This document shows, in pieces, positions 1 through 10,300 of a DNA stretch of 64,000 nt. The stretch comes from Bacteroidia bacterium (GTDB lineage: Bacteria > Bacteroidota > Bacteroidia > Chitinophagales > Saprospiraceae). The stretch's first letter is position 1. Each line of letters opens with the position of its first letter. Position numbers and translations under genes: made by a program. The notes beneath the pieces were generated by a model. The model was not told where the DNA came from. It made no database searches and was given only the letters and a program-made list of their open reading frames with translations. The stretch spans positions 58,273-122,272 of the forward strand of contig JAUHXV010000005.1 of NCBI GenBank assembly GCA_030426765.1, given 5' to 3'.

Positions 1-324
1 CCGCACCTCAATGATGGGCATTACATACATGGCAATCGCCAGAAGAAGAATGGCAAAACTGGTCTGCACCGCAAAAGATTTACCAATTTTTTTATATCCA
101 ATCAGGACAAAGGGAATATTCAAAATGATAAGAAGCAAGCTTATCGGGATACCCCATTTTTTATAAATTAGAATGGACATGCCTACCACACCACCATCAA
201 TAAAGCCTTTTGGTATCAGGAAGGATTGAAGGGCAAAAGCAAGGCTCAATACACCTGCCAGTGTAAAAAGAATGGAATGCCATGAAAAAATCCGATTCCA
301 GTCAATTGAGTCGTGTTGCGTCAT
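1..324 (-). CDS. YitT family membrane protein (partial, C-terminus outside window)
   Basis: Reading leftward from ATG at 322-324, 108 codons stay open to the window edge, so the C-terminal part lies outside. The visible part has a short polar N-terminus, then hydrophobic helices: about residues 17-36 ending in FALQSFLIPKGFIDGG, about 45-58, about 59-70 and about 82-105. The pattern LIPKGFIDGGVVGMS is the family signature of YitT/DUF161 proteins, which carry several N-terminal membrane segments and a cytoplasmic DUF2179 domain. The function of the family is unknown; transport has been suggested. The DUF2179 half cannot be checked here. Confidence 0.8.
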   Translation of the reverse strand, partial: MTQHDSIDWNRIFSWHSILFTLAGVLSLAFALQSFLIPKGFIDGGVVGMSILIYKKWGIPISLLLIILNIPFVLIGYKKIGKSFAVQTSFAILLLAIAMYVMPIIEVR

Positions 325-703
325 TTAGGGTTATTTGGTCTGAACAGCAGTGCGTAAAAATAGTCTTTTCAAAGCGAAAGCAGATTTTACAAAACAGATC
401 CTTTGGTGGCCGCGCGGGTATGCAATAAGATTTAGCTGAGGGTTCCGCTGACCTCATCAGACAGGCTGGCTATGGATAGAATAGTGGAATTGAAATATTT
501 ATATATGGTAAATATTTAATATGTAGTTACCCTAAATTTAATGAGATGAAGAGGATGGAGAATTGAATTCACAAGGATCTCACGAATAAGGACCATTTAA
601 CAGAAACCTCAGCCCAACTTTCTTTATTATTTTTCTACTTCACTATACTGACCCCCGACGTTTCTGTATTCCAGAATGAAGCGCGGCCGAACAACCAACC
701 GAT
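325..703. other. Intergenic region, no gene seen
   Basis: These 379 bases lie between two divergently transcribed genes and should hold both promoters. I saw no open frame of convincing length, no RNA gene and no strong hairpin. No exact TAnnTTTG element was picked out. Confidence 0.4.
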
Positions 704-2005
704 ATGTATAAAATGATATTTATTCTGGCCTGTCTGACGATACCGTTACAAACCCGTTGTCAGGATTTATACTTTCCTCCCAACTCAGGTAATGAGTGGG
801 AAACCATTTCTCCGGATGAACTCAACTGGTGTCCGGATCGGATTGATGCCCTGTATGATGTGCTTGAAGAAAACAACACCAAAGCATTTATCATTCTGAA
901 GGATGGCAAAATCGTGCTTGAAAAATACTTTGCTCCTTTTGTGCAGGATAGTATCTGGTACTGGGCATCGGCCGGGAAAAGCCTGACCTCTCTGCTGGTC
1001 GGCATGGCGCAGGAAGATGGCTTTTTGGATAACAATGATCCTTCTGGTGATTATCTCGGTAGTGGATGGACGTCCTGCGCGGAACTCGAAGAATCCGCCA
1101 TCACAGTTTGGAATCAGCTCACAATGACCACCGGCCTGGACGATGGTGTGCCTGACGTGGATTGTTATCTGGACACCTGTCTGATGTGCCTCACCACGCC
1201 CGGAACCCGTTGGGCTTACCACAATGCACCCTATACTTTGCTTTCTGATGTGCTGGCTTCCGCCACAGGGATGACTGTCAATGCGTATATTCAAAACAAA
1301 CTCACTGATCTGACTGGGATTAATGGTTTGTTTGTACCTCTAGGGTACAATACGGTATTCTTCAGCCGCCCGAGGGTGATGGCCAGATTTGGGTTGCTGA
1401 TGCTCAATGGTGGAAAATGGAACAACGTCGACATCCTGTCTGACACAGCATACTTTAACCAGATGATCAACACCTCACAGGACCTCAACAAGTCGTATGG
1501 GTATCTGTGGTGGCTAAATGGAAAGGAATCCTATATGTTACCCGGGATCCAGTTTGTTATCCCGGGAAGTATCGTTCCCGCAGCACCTGATGATATGTAT
1601 GCCGCCATCGGCAGAAACGGACAGTTTGTAAACATCATCCCGAGTCAGAACATGGTTGTAGTCCGTATGGGCAATGCTCCGGATGATTCACAGGTACCAA
1701 ATGTGCTCCTTCAGGATATCTGGGAACAAATCAATCAGCTGGAATGTGTCGTCGCGAATGAAGAACTTAGTGCGAATACTTCACTCACAGTATATCCCAA
1801 TCCCACTTCAGGTTACTTCACTGTAGAGTGGCCGAAACACGCATTTCGTTATTCTCTGTACAATGCACAGGGGCATATCGTCCGTTCAGAGGAATCATGT
1901 TTCGACAGGTATGCAGATATATCGGATATACCTCCCGGCATATATCTTGCGAAAGCGGATTCAGGTGATGAAACCCGGTTTTCCAAACTCGTTGTAACGG
2001 ATTAA
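704..2005 (+). CDS. Secreted serine hydrolase (beta-lactamase/class C fold) with T9SS sorting domain
   Basis: The protein has 433 residues. Residues 1-19 form a signal peptide ending near TRCQ. The catalytic domain covers about residues 30-345. A WYWASAGKSLTS stretch supplies the S-x-x-K nucleophile/base pair (SAGK), AYHNAPY supplies the Y-x-N motif, and GRNGQ near residue 305 stands in for the third, HxG/KTG-like, motif. These are hallmarks of the class C beta-lactamase/esterase/D-aminopeptidase superfamily; the substrate cannot be read from sequence. Residues about 360-433 form a type A T9SS sorting domain (YPNPTSGYF, then GIYLAKAD and a final KLVVTD), so the enzyme is probably exported and attached to the cell surface or released. 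It is divergent from the YitT gene. Confidence 0.88.
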   Translation: MYKMIFILACLTIPLQTRCQDLYFPPNSGNEWETISPDELNWCPDRIDALYDVLEENNTKAFIILKDGKIVLEKYFAPFVQDSIWYWASAGKSLTSLLVGMAQEDGFLDNNDPSGDYLGSGWTSCAELEESAITVWNQLTMTTGLDDGVPDVDCYLDTCLMCLTTPGTRWAYHNAPYTLLSDVLASATGMTVNAYIQNKLTDLTGINGLFVPLGYNTVFFSRPRVMARFGLLMLNGGKWNNVDILSDTAYFNQMINTSQDLNKSYGYLWWLNGKESYMLPGIQFVIPGSIVPAAPDDMYAAIGRNGQFVNIIPSQNMVVVRMGNAPDDSQVPNVLLQDIWEQINQLECVVANEELSANTSLTVYPNPTSGYFTVEWPKHAFRYSLYNAQGHIVRSEESCFDRYADISDIPPGIYLAKADSGDETRFSKLVVTD

Positions 2006-2036
2006 CACAAGCTGATGCGAGGCAAAAGACCTTCGC

Positions 2037-4271
2037 TTATATTTCGCAGGAACCTCCCGAACAGGCGATAGCACTGGTCGTAGACACATCCTGGTATTCC
2101 GGTTCCGAAAGAATCTCTACAAAATCAATCAGTCGGAAATTGCGGCTGATCTTGACCCATTTGTGCCAGAGGTGCACATCTTTCATACAGTGAATTGTGT
2201 CTGTCAGGTTGCCTTTAAAGTAGTTGCGACTAAACTGCTTGACACGCCGTACCCAGTCTTTCTTCAATAAGACATCTGATCGGGTACCACTCATCGGCAA
2301 CTTAGCGTCCTGCACCAGTTTAACTGCGCGCCAAAGATCATTGTTGAAATAGTGCAGACCATCCACAATCAGTCCGGACATAAAGATGGCCGCGTCACCA
2401 TATTTGTTGACTAGTTCCTGCGTATTGAGAACGGAAGTAAAGGGAGCCTGCGCATAGTCCTTGTCGCCGAATTGAGAGATAAAAGAACAGGCAGAGAAAT
2501 TTTCCTGATGACGGAATATATAGTCTACCACTTCTTCTTTGTTATCAATGATGACCGTATTACTCACATTGTGATTGGTCAGCGGATTGTAACAGTGTTC
2601 TTCGTTTTTACCTTCCTTAATCCAGGAGTTCTGCACGAGTTCAATCAACTTCAGGTGTTTGACACCATGCATTTCATCTTTGACGATGACGTCATCATGA
2701 TTTTCACAAGGCACATAGACGACCCAGTCAGATTGTGTATTGGACCATAGGGATTCTTCCAGCATCTCAGGATAGTGATCCTGCAGATAACGCGCCGTTT
2801 CACTTTCCTTGTTGAGTTGCATAATCCGGAAATAGCGCTTGCTGTGCTCCGGGTGAATTCCCGAGGCCGTTTTCAGGATCACGGAAGCATTGCCGGAAGG
2901 TTTGACCGTAGTGGTTCTGGCCGCTGGCTGTATGCCGATCAGGCGTGCCACTTCTGCATTCGTTTGTTTGACGATTCGCGCGCCCTGACGAAGGATTTCT
3001 TCATTAAATAATTCAGGGCGACTCATCCATCCGGTTATCGAAACACCAATCAGCGCTTCTCCGGCAACAATTTCTTCTGTTTGTTTGCCGAGGTATGGAA
3101 AATCAGTATACCCCGCCTGCAAGGTGCCGAGGATCGAAGATTTGCGACACAGGTCAAAGAACTTATCCTGGTCAAACTGCCCTTTCTCATTTACACAGGC
3201 AGAAGCATTGAGCTCGTTCAGGTTGCAAAACTGAAAAGCGGCTTCCTGTTTGTTTTTACTCTGCTCGTAAAAATTAAATCCAATCTCAAAGCACGGATTA
3301 AACATTTCATCTTCGTGCGACATGAAGACAAAACCCAGATCGTTATCTCCTTCATTGAGAGAAACGAGTTCATCAAACTCTTCACGGCTGAAGGAATGAC
3401 GCAGAAGGCCAACAGAATTATTGCTGCGTGCGCGCCAGGGATGTGTTTGTCGCCAGTGTCCGGTTTTGGCGCGGATCAGTTCTTCATCATCCGGATCCAT
3501 AATGATATTCATGGCACTCCGGCGTACACCACCGGAGAGTACAGCATCGGAGATGTGCATAAAGATATCGTAAGCGATCACTGATTTAAACGGTGCACTT
3601 TCACGCTCTCCGATATACTGAGTCAGCATAGTTTCTATGCGCTCGATGGATTGTTTCAAACCTTCCGGGCCGGGCGCTTTAAAGCCACCGGAGATCGGAG
3701 CACCTTTAGGGCGTATTTCCGAATAGTCAAATCGTATCTGGTGACGGAAGTACTCATTATACAAGGATGGATGATGGCAGTAGGAACTGATCAGCACCTT
3801 AATGGCTTCAGCCCATCCTTCAATGGAGTCGGGGATCACATAGGATTTGAGTTTGGATCCTTTGCGGTACAACAGGGGAAGTTGCTCGACAAATTTTTTC
3901 TTCAGGGATACACCCAACCCGGTGCCTGATAGCAACACGAAAAACCCTTTGTTAAATACATCCGGAGCATATGCATACGTCGTACAGCAATTGTAAATCC
4001 GGGCATTGTTGCGGATGATCTGGTCGCCTCGAAACTGTAGATTGCGCTGGGAGGCAAGAAACTCTCTCTTATAATAAGAGGATGAAATCTCCTCCAGCAG
4101 GGGCTGGATATCCGGCCCGTATTTCATGAGATGCGTCCCGAGTACTTTATCACATGCCTCTTCCCAGGTTTCATAGCGCTGGAGGATTGGATCCCATTTG
4201 AGGTAGTCAGAGTAGAGTTTCAGTTGAGACAGGAATTCCTTTCCCTTATCGGCGGGTTGCATAGACATCAT
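2037..4271 (-). CDS. nrdJ: Adenosylcobalamin-dependent ribonucleoside-triphosphate reductase (class II RNR)
   Basis: The protein has 744 residues, close to the 739 of the Lactobacillus leichmannii monomeric enzyme. It reduces ribonucleotides to deoxyribonucleotides using coenzyme B12 and works with or without oxygen. N325-P-C327-F-E329 is the radical-site motif, with C327 as the thiyl cysteine and E329 as the catalytic acid. C349 in FCNLNE and C95 or C96 (IYNCC) are the likely redox pair. The C-terminal C737-x4-C742 in ACSGGSC is the swinging thiol pair that passes electrons from thioredoxin. GGVRRSAM and the SGGFKAPGPEGL stretch are also typical. No activase or small subunit lies beside it, as expected for class II. 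I saw no cobalamin riboswitch in the leader. Two inverted repeats lie upstream (4324-4341 and 4386-4403). Confidence 0.92.
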   Translation of the reverse strand: MMSMQPADKGKEFLSQLKLYSDYLKWDPILQRYETWEEACDKVLGTHLMKYGPDIQPLLEEISSSYYKREFLASQRNLQFRGDQIIRNNARIYNCCTTYAYAPDVFNKGFFVLLSGTGLGVSLKKKFVEQLPLLYRKGSKLKSYVIPDSIEGWAEAIKVLISSYCHHPSLYNEYFRHQIRFDYSEIRPKGAPISGGFKAPGPEGLKQSIERIETMLTQYIGERESAPFKSVIAYDIFMHISDAVLSGGVRRSAMNIIMDPDDEELIRAKTGHWRQTHPWRARSNNSVGLLRHSFSREEFDELVSLNEGDNDLGFVFMSHEDEMFNPCFEIGFNFYEQSKNKQEAAFQFCNLNELNASACVNEKGQFDQDKFFDLCRKSSILGTLQAGYTDFPYLGKQTEEIVAGEALIGVSITGWMSRPELFNEEILRQGARIVKQTNAEVARLIGIQPAARTTTVKPSGNASVILKTASGIHPEHSKRYFRIMQLNKESETARYLQDHYPEMLEESLWSNTQSDWVVYVPCENHDDVIVKDEMHGVKHLKLIELVQNSWIKEGKNEEHCYNPLTNHNVSNTVIIDNKEEVVDYIFRHQENFSACSFISQFGDKDYAQAPFTSVLNTQELVNKYGDAAIFMSGLIVDGLHYFNNDLWRAVKLVQDAKLPMSGTRSDVLLKKDWVRRVKQFSRNYFKGNLTDTIHCMKDVHLWHKWVKISRNFRLIDFVEILSEPEYQDVSTTSAIACSGGSCEI

Positions 4272-4323
4272 CTTAGTGGTTTCGAAATTTCAGGCCGTGG
4301 GACGACCTTGCACAAATGTAGAT

Positions 4324-4341
4324 ATTAGATAATGTTCTAAT
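4324..4341. promoter_or_regulatory. Inverted repeat upstream of the RNR gene (ATTAGA-N6-TCTAAT)
   Basis: Perfect six-base arms ATTAGA and TCTAAT flank a six-base spacer, 53 bases upstream of the reductase start. The same TCTAAT half-site recurs in dyads at 29280-29297 and 29378-29395. It may be an operator; no regulator can be named. Confidence 0.35.
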
Positions 4342-4385
4342 GCAAATTGAGGTGACTTTTTTGAAAAAAATCCGCTTTACACGTT

Positions 4386-4403
4386 AAACGTAATTCTACG
4401 TTT
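4386..4403. promoter_or_regulatory. Inverted repeat upstream of the RNR gene (AAACGTA-N4-TACGTTT)
   Basis: Perfect seven-base arms surround the spacer ATTC. A third ACGT core sits just to the left at 4381-4384. The site lies in the 321-base region between the divergent reductase and META-domain genes, so it could control either. It does not match the NrdR box or a B12 box. Confidence 0.4.
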
Positions 4404-4592
4404 TAAATTTCAAAAGGCAACTCTCTGACAAACAACGAACAGACAGAAATGACGTACACTCTACTTCAAAGTCTGCTGCCTAACGATCTCATTTTTAGGC
4501 TCTCGATTCGACTTAGCTACCCGTCACAGTGAAAATTGCAGCCAATACAGTACATTGCGTTATTATTAATTGACCCGTAAAAAAGCGTTTTT

Positions 4593-5372
4593 ATGTATCG
4601 GATTTTCGTTTTGTGGCTATCCTTTATTTGTTTAGCCTGCCCGGGAAGTTCCGGAGATAATGGTGCGGCCACTGAGCTGCTTACAGATGATGTGACCAGG
4701 ACAGACAGCCTGTCCATTGCCCCGTATTTTAAAGGACATGGATATGATCCCGCCTGGAAACTGACGATCTATGAAGATCGTATTGAGTTTGAATCCGAAA
4801 CTACCGGTTTTGAATCCGTCATGCTTCCGCATGTCCATCCTGAAAAGGATCTGGGCAAAAAGGTATATGAGGGAAATGCGGAAAACACGCAGTTCCGCAT
4901 AGAAATCGCACATGAAAACTGTTCGATTGAAAGTTCAAACGAAAGTTTCGTATACAGCTTATCAGTTTCACTTCTTTCTGAAAATTCTAAAGCACCCGTG
5001 TTGTTTGAAGGATGCGGTCGATACATCACAGATATACGATTGGAAGGCAGGTGGATACTGACAGCCATCAGGGATAGTGCGATCGTTCAGGAGGCCGGTA
5101 CAGAAAACCTGACGATGCTTGAGCTTGCGCCTGACGGCAATTCTTTTTTTGGATTTGCCGGTTGTAATAAAATTCAGGGTAGGTTGTTTAGCGAAAAAAC
5201 CCTTTTGCGGTTTACAGACGTCGTCTCGACCCGAATGACCTGTCCACAGCAGTCACTTGAAGACAGTTTTCTTGAGGCACTTGGTTTTTCCACGGAATAC
5301 AAACTGGAAGGAAATCAACTTATCTTATCCAATCCTGTTTCTTCTACATTGTCCTTTAAAAAAGAGCAATAG
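4593..5372 (+). CDS. META (HslJ-like) domain protein, probable lipoprotein
   Basis: The protein has 259 residues. The N-terminus has a hydrophobic segment ending at a cysteine near residue 14 or 16 (CLACPG), which suggests a lipoprotein, though the residue at -3 is not the usual Leu. Residues about 35-150 resemble the COG3650-type domain that often precedes META domains (GYDPAWKLTIYEDRIEF). Residues about 155-257 are a META/HslJ domain, with the conserved FFGFAGCNKIQG and STRMTCP stretches. HslJ domains occur in periplasmic or surface proteins linked to heat and antibiotic tolerance, but the biochemical role is unknown. The next gene, MscS, starts 88 bases downstream on the same strand, so co-transcription as a cell-envelope stress unit is possible. 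Confidence 0.78.
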   Translation: MYRIFVLWLSFICLACPGSSGDNGAATELLTDDVTRTDSLSIAPYFKGHGYDPAWKLTIYEDRIEFESETTGFESVMLPHVHPEKDLGKKVYEGNAENTQFRIEIAHENCSIESSNESFVYSLSVSLLSENSKAPVLFEGCGRYITDIRLEGRWILTAIRDSAIVQEAGTENLTMLELAPDGNSFFGFAGCNKIQGRLFSEKTLLRFTDVVSTRMTCPQQSLEDSFLEALGFSTEYKLEGNQLILSNPVSSTLSFKKEQ

Positions 5373-5459
5373 GGGACCAGTAGCAAACAAATCACCCGGC
5401 ATAAAAGATGCTGGCAGAGGAGTGTGTACATCAGTTATAAATGAATTGAGTTTTACGGT

Positions 5460-6356
5460 ATGGAAGAATTTCAAAAAGAGTGGAATGCGTTTGTCGATAC
5501 GATCGTGCCCTGGTTGTATGACCATGGCCCTCGCGTCATATTTATTATCGTGGGCGCAGTGGCTTTGTATTATTTGTCCAAGCGATTTATTGTTAAAGTG
5601 GTGCGCGCGGCCGTCATCGGTCAGTTTCAGGAATCCGAAGAAGCTGAAATCAAACGAGAGGATACGCTGATCAAAATATTTATCTGGACCACAAGACTGA
5701 TCATTGTAGGGGTCGCGACTATGCTTTTTCTGCATGAATTAGCGATCCCGATCGGCCCGATGCTTGCCGGTGCGGGTATTCTCGGTATCGCTCTCGGTTT
5801 TGGCGGACAGTACATGATTCATGACTTCATTTCCGGATTTTTTATCATCCTCGAAAATCAGTATCGAATAGGAGATGTGGTCAGTCTCGATCAGACCACC
5901 GGAAAGGTGGAGGACATCAGTCTGCGCATGACCAAACTACGCGACCTGGATGGTGTAGTACATCATGTGCCCCATGGTGACGTCAAGCGCGTCGCCAACG
6001 CCTCAAAAAGCTTCTCCAGAATAAACCTCGATATCGGGATCGCCTACAATGCCGATTTGGAAAAAGTAATTGAAGTGGTCAATCGCGTCGGACGGGAAAT
6101 GGCCGAGGATCCAATCTGGAGAGACATGATCACCCTGCCACCTCAGTTTCTCAGAGTGCAAAACTTCGCTGACTCATCCATCACACTCAAAATACTGGGC
6201 GAAACACTGCCTACACGCCAATGGGAGGTGACAGGAGAATTGCGAAAGCGAATTAAAATTGCGTTTGACAAGGAAGGAATCGAAATTCCATTTCCTCAGC
6301 GAGTGGTTCACCATTACACAGTGCCTCCTGAAGGCACCGGTAATGTGGCTGAATAA
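5460..6356 (+). CDS. Small-conductance mechanosensitive channel, MscS family
   Basis: The protein has 298 residues, near the 286 of E. coli MscS. Three membrane segments are visible: about residues 25-42, 73-92 and 96-126. The third is rich in Gly and Ala (AGAGILGIALGFGGQYMIHD), as expected for the pore-lining TM3, and runs into the SGFFIILENQYRIGDVV beta-domain signature. The cytoplasmic alpha/beta vestibule fills the rest (residues 130-285). The channel would open on hypo-osmotic membrane tension in the inner membrane and release small solutes. The following membrane-protein gene begins 15 bases downstream and is probably in the same transcript. Confidence 0.92.
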   Translation: MEEFQKEWNAFVDTIVPWLYDHGPRVIFIIVGAVALYYLSKRFIVKVVRAAVIGQFQESEEAEIKREDTLIKIFIWTTRLIIVGVATMLFLHELAIPIGPMLAGAGILGIALGFGGQYMIHDFISGFFIILENQYRIGDVVSLDQTTGKVEDISLRMTKLRDLDGVVHHVPHGDVKRVANASKSFSRINLDIGIAYNADLEKVIEVVNRVGREMAEDPIWRDMITLPPQFLRVQNFADSSITLKILGETLPTRQWEVTGELRKRIKIAFDKEGIEIPFPQRVVHHYTVPPEGTGNVAE

Positions 6357-6371
6357 TTTTGTCGCTTAGTC

Positions 6372-7028
6372 ATGAACAATCTTGCCACGGTACTTCTCAT
6401 TTTACACATTGCGTCCGGAACGATTAGTCTGCTGGCCGGGACTCTCACCATGTTGCGTCGAAAGGGTGGTCCGGCGCATCGCCTGACCGGAAGGATATTC
6501 TCATATGGAATGCTGTCCACAGGTTTTTCGGCACTGGCACTCGCGATTTTGCGGCCAAATAATTTTTTACTGATCATCGGGATTTTTACGCTGTACATGG
6601 CAGGCACCGGACATCGTTACATCCGGCTGCGCGACACAACGAAGCAACCTCAATTTTTCGATTGGATGCTGAGTGCTGCTATGGCAATTACAGCGCTCGT
6701 ATTTGTTTTGTCAGGTATCTATCTGATCATAAAAGGGAGTCTTTTTGGCATTATCTATATCGTGTTTGGTAGCATTGGAGGTTTGTTTGCACGCGCTGAT
6801 TGGGTCAATTTTCGAGGAAAAGCGGCTGAGATTAATTACTGGCAAACAGCACATCTGCAGCGTATGACAGGCGCTTTTATCGCCGCACTGACGGCATTCC
6901 TGGTAGTAAACTATCACCTCTTTCCGGTTTTTATTCCCCCATGGGTATTCTGGATATTGCCAACGCTGGTGCTTACACCGATCATCGTGCGCTGGAGCAG
7001 GCAATACAGTATCCGAAAGCCTCAATAA
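6372..7028 (+). CDS. Multi-pass membrane protein, DUF2306-like
   Basis: The protein has 218 residues and six or seven hydrophobic helices (about residues 5-25, 42-60, 64-78, 97-118, 122-140, 165-183 and 190-208). The first helix carries LHIASGTISLLAGTLTMLRRKGGPAHRLTG, a pattern of small membrane proteins of the DUF2306/cytochrome b561-like group, in which helix histidines (here near residues 12 and 35) may be functional. I cannot assign a substrate or reaction. It starts 15 bases after the MscS gene, which suggests co-transcription. Confidence 0.6.
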   Translation: MNNLATVLLILHIASGTISLLAGTLTMLRRKGGPAHRLTGRIFSYGMLSTGFSALALAILRPNNFLLIIGIFTLYMAGTGHRYIRLRDTTKQPQFFDWMLSAAMAITALVFVLSGIYLIIKGSLFGIIYIVFGSIGGLFARADWVNFRGKAAEINYWQTAHLQRMTGAFIAALTAFLVVNYHLFPVFIPPWVFWILPTLVLTPIIVRWSRQYSIRKPQ

Positions 7029-7363
7029 ACGGCGTCTTTCCTTGATTAGCCTCATCTTACAAGCAGATATTCCATTTTGGGTCCTTGTATTCAGCTATTC
7101 CGGAATACGGAATCAGGCTGATTCTCAAATCCTTTCAGGATGCTTTCCGCCCGGAGGAGGGCAAAACATATGACTTTTTTATCTATGATAAATAATTGCA
7201 TATGAGGATAAACTTTCTTTACTTAGTGGTTTGAAAAAGAGTTGCCCCACAAGCAGCTATTCCGGGTATATCCGACTCTGAATAAGTAGTATCTGTCTGG
7301 CTTTCAGACCGTGAAGTGTGATGGTAAGTCCGTTTATTTGAAATTAACCTGAATCCAACCAAT
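7029..7363. other. Intergenic leader with palindrome and short direct repeats
   Basis: No gene is visible in these 335 bases. A perfect 12-base palindrome TATTCCGGAATA lies at 7096-7107. The 12-mer CAGCTATTCCGG occurs twice, at 7092-7103 and 7254-7265. The region should hold the promoter of the large secreted protein that follows. Confidence 0.35.
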
Positions 7364-10300
7364 ATGAGAATTTTTTCCCCCCTGTTTTGTATGATGTTCC
7401 TGGCATTGGGCCAGCTCTTTGCCGAAGGAACGCGAGAAGTGGCACCGAACGGTTCGATTGATATCATGGGAAACGCCACCACCGATGTGGCCGCCCTGCA
7501 TATTAACAACCCAAGCTACAACAGCTTTGCAGCATATGACAACCCCGACCCGCTGAGCCGACTCTATATCCACATCAAAGATCCCTCTACGGAATGTATC
7601 TACCTGGGTTTTAACTGGGCACATGATAATATTACCTCGCCTAATCCACCGAGAATCAACTTTGAATATCGGATTAAGGATCCTAACGGAAATATTGTTT
7701 TTGGCCCTGTGTCTGTCACACCCACCGATGCCAATATCACGACATGGGCAGAAGGCCATACCGGACCGATGCAGATCTACGGAGCCGGAGGCTATGATGC
7801 CGTCAATGTCACATCAGCTGATCTTGGATCCCAGGGCTGGGTGGGAAAAGGAGATTACTATATCGAATTCAGAGATGATGCCAACAATGATTTCCTGATA
7901 GACTTCTGGGATATTTCGGTATCGGATTGCGCACAACCCTCTCCTTCGGAAGAATTAGGAAGGGTGTGGTCGTACAACTGGTCCATATTCGCCATCAATG
8001 ACTTTGGTTTTCCCAACAGACCTTTCAACGGAGCATTTTTTGTTTGTGCACCCGATCCGGACAATGTGAATGCCTCATTCGTCACGAAAATCGATTTTAA
8101 CGGAGCCGGATTCCAGCCCGCAGCCTTCAATGTTGCCTTCAATAGTTTTGGCATTCAAAACACCGGCAATGTCAGTGAAGACAGAAAAAGTGTCGAAAAC
8201 ACCAACGGAACGATTGCAGAGTATTCCATTTTCCTGAATGACCCGATTGATATTTGTGAGACAGCAGAACCGGGTGAACTCGAGATTCTCGGCGTGGGTC
8301 GTTGCTCAGCAGAAGAATACTGCATAAAAATTCTCGCGACTAAAGCAGGACAGATCGATCTGCTGCTCGATTTTGATGGACCGGACAATATGTATACGCC
8401 GGGAAGCGCAGACATTATGATTTCCAGAACGATTACCCCAGCCGAAGTTGGCGTTCCTACTTGCATTGAATGGGATGGCGTTGACGGATTAGGCAACCCA
8501 CTCCCCGAAATCGTCGGAACACCGATTCCGGTGGTACTGGCCTTTGCGCAGGGTATTTATCATTTTCCGATTTATGATGCAGAATATATGATCAACGGTT
8601 TTATGATTGAAGCCGTAAGGCCAGCCGCCGCTGTATCGCTTGTCTTTTATGATGATTCTAACATCAGTGTAGCTTCAGGCAGTGGCGAACCTTCAGCACA
8701 ACTCTCAGGTTGCATGCCTCCATGTCACCGTTGGACCAACTACACGATGCCCAATACACCGGGTTTTGGCAACCTGAATACTATCAATTCATGGTGGTTT
8801 TCTCAGCTGATCGTACGGGATGATATATTCCTGTTACCGAATTACTTTACTTGTGAGATATCTGGTCCGACGAGCTTCTGTACGGGAGGCACAGCAGTCC
8901 TTGAATATACACCAACTGTATATCCGGAAGGTTCAGATGCGATCGAAATGCTGACCCGGAAATGGAGCGGTCCGGGCATCGTCGGTGATCCAACCGGGAT
9001 CGATATTACCATTGAAGACGGAGGTGTATACGAACTCGAACTTCAGTGGGTCAATGGCATTGGGGATACCTGCTCTACGTTTTGCAGCTATGAAGTATTC
9101 CTTGAGCCACCCGGAGAATCCTATTTCGATACGATACTCATCAAAGGAGAAACGATTGAGATCAATGGGGAAACGTTTTCAGAAGGAGGCGAGTATACAC
9201 AACTCCTGACCACGTCAGAAGGATGTGATAGTATACACAATATCAGTATCGTTGTGCTCAACACCGTTATCTATTATGATCTCAACGCGTGCGAATCATT
9301 TATGGGCAATGGAACCCACATGGATTATTCAGAATTTTATCCTTCCTATCCGGATCCGCTTGACTGTGCAACGATTTTTGCCGATACCTTACATCGCGAA
9401 AATCCACAGGTCAACAAACACAGTTGTACGCCGGGCATTGATGACAGCGCGGGGATGTGCGTTGGAGTCGTTGATACCTGTGACTACATACCCGGACATG
9501 AGTCTTCAGTCATCATTGAAGTGACAATCACCCCGGATCCGGACACAGCCGTACAACTGACCAGTTTTTCATTTTACGAAAAAGCACCAATGGTCTATGA
9601 ATGGATCAGTGGAAATTCCGGTTTGAACAATTATCCGACCTTATTCCGCGTGCGGGTGTTGAAAAACGGAACTGAAATTTTCCTTACCCCCCCCACACCG
9701 ACATCACAGACATGGAATGAAAATGTTCTTGATTTCTATGGCAATAATGACTTCCTCGTTAAGGATCCCACGACCTTCAGATTTGAATTGCAGGCTTACT
9801 GTCGCGTAGGAAATGCAGGCGTTGAGTCGGTTTGGGACCTGGATGAAATCAGCATCCTGGCGAGCTGCGCTTCCATTGAAGGACTGAACCAACAAATCGC
9901 CGGTATCGTCAGCACACCTTCCGGAACACCGGTCAATGGCGTGGATATGCAGCTGTACGATGACAATACCTATCTGAGTCATCTGTCCAGACTTACCAAC
10001 ACCGAAGGAGATTATCTCTTTGAAAGCGTCGTTATTAATCAGGACTATCTGCTACAGGGATATAAAAATGACGATCCGCTGAATGGCGTCAACACACTGG
10101 ACCTGATCCTGCTACAAAAACACCTCCTCGGTAAAGAATTGCTGACGACACCATACCAGATGATCGCTGCCGATGCAGACAACAATCGCCGACTGAGTGC
10201 AATGGACCTGGTGGAATTCAGAAAATTGCTGCTGGGTATTTACAGCAAACTTCCCGGAAATATGAGCTGGCGTTTTGGACCGCAGACACAGCACCTGACA

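Noticed and set aside
1996..2040. Possible terminator between the T9SS hydrolase and the RNR gene
   Set aside because: GCGAGG and CCTTCGC can pair weakly, but no T-run follows on either strand.
4272..4592. Cobalamin riboswitch before the B12-dependent RNR gene
   Set aside because: I saw no B12 box (GCCACTG-type) or expected long structured leader in the 321 bases.
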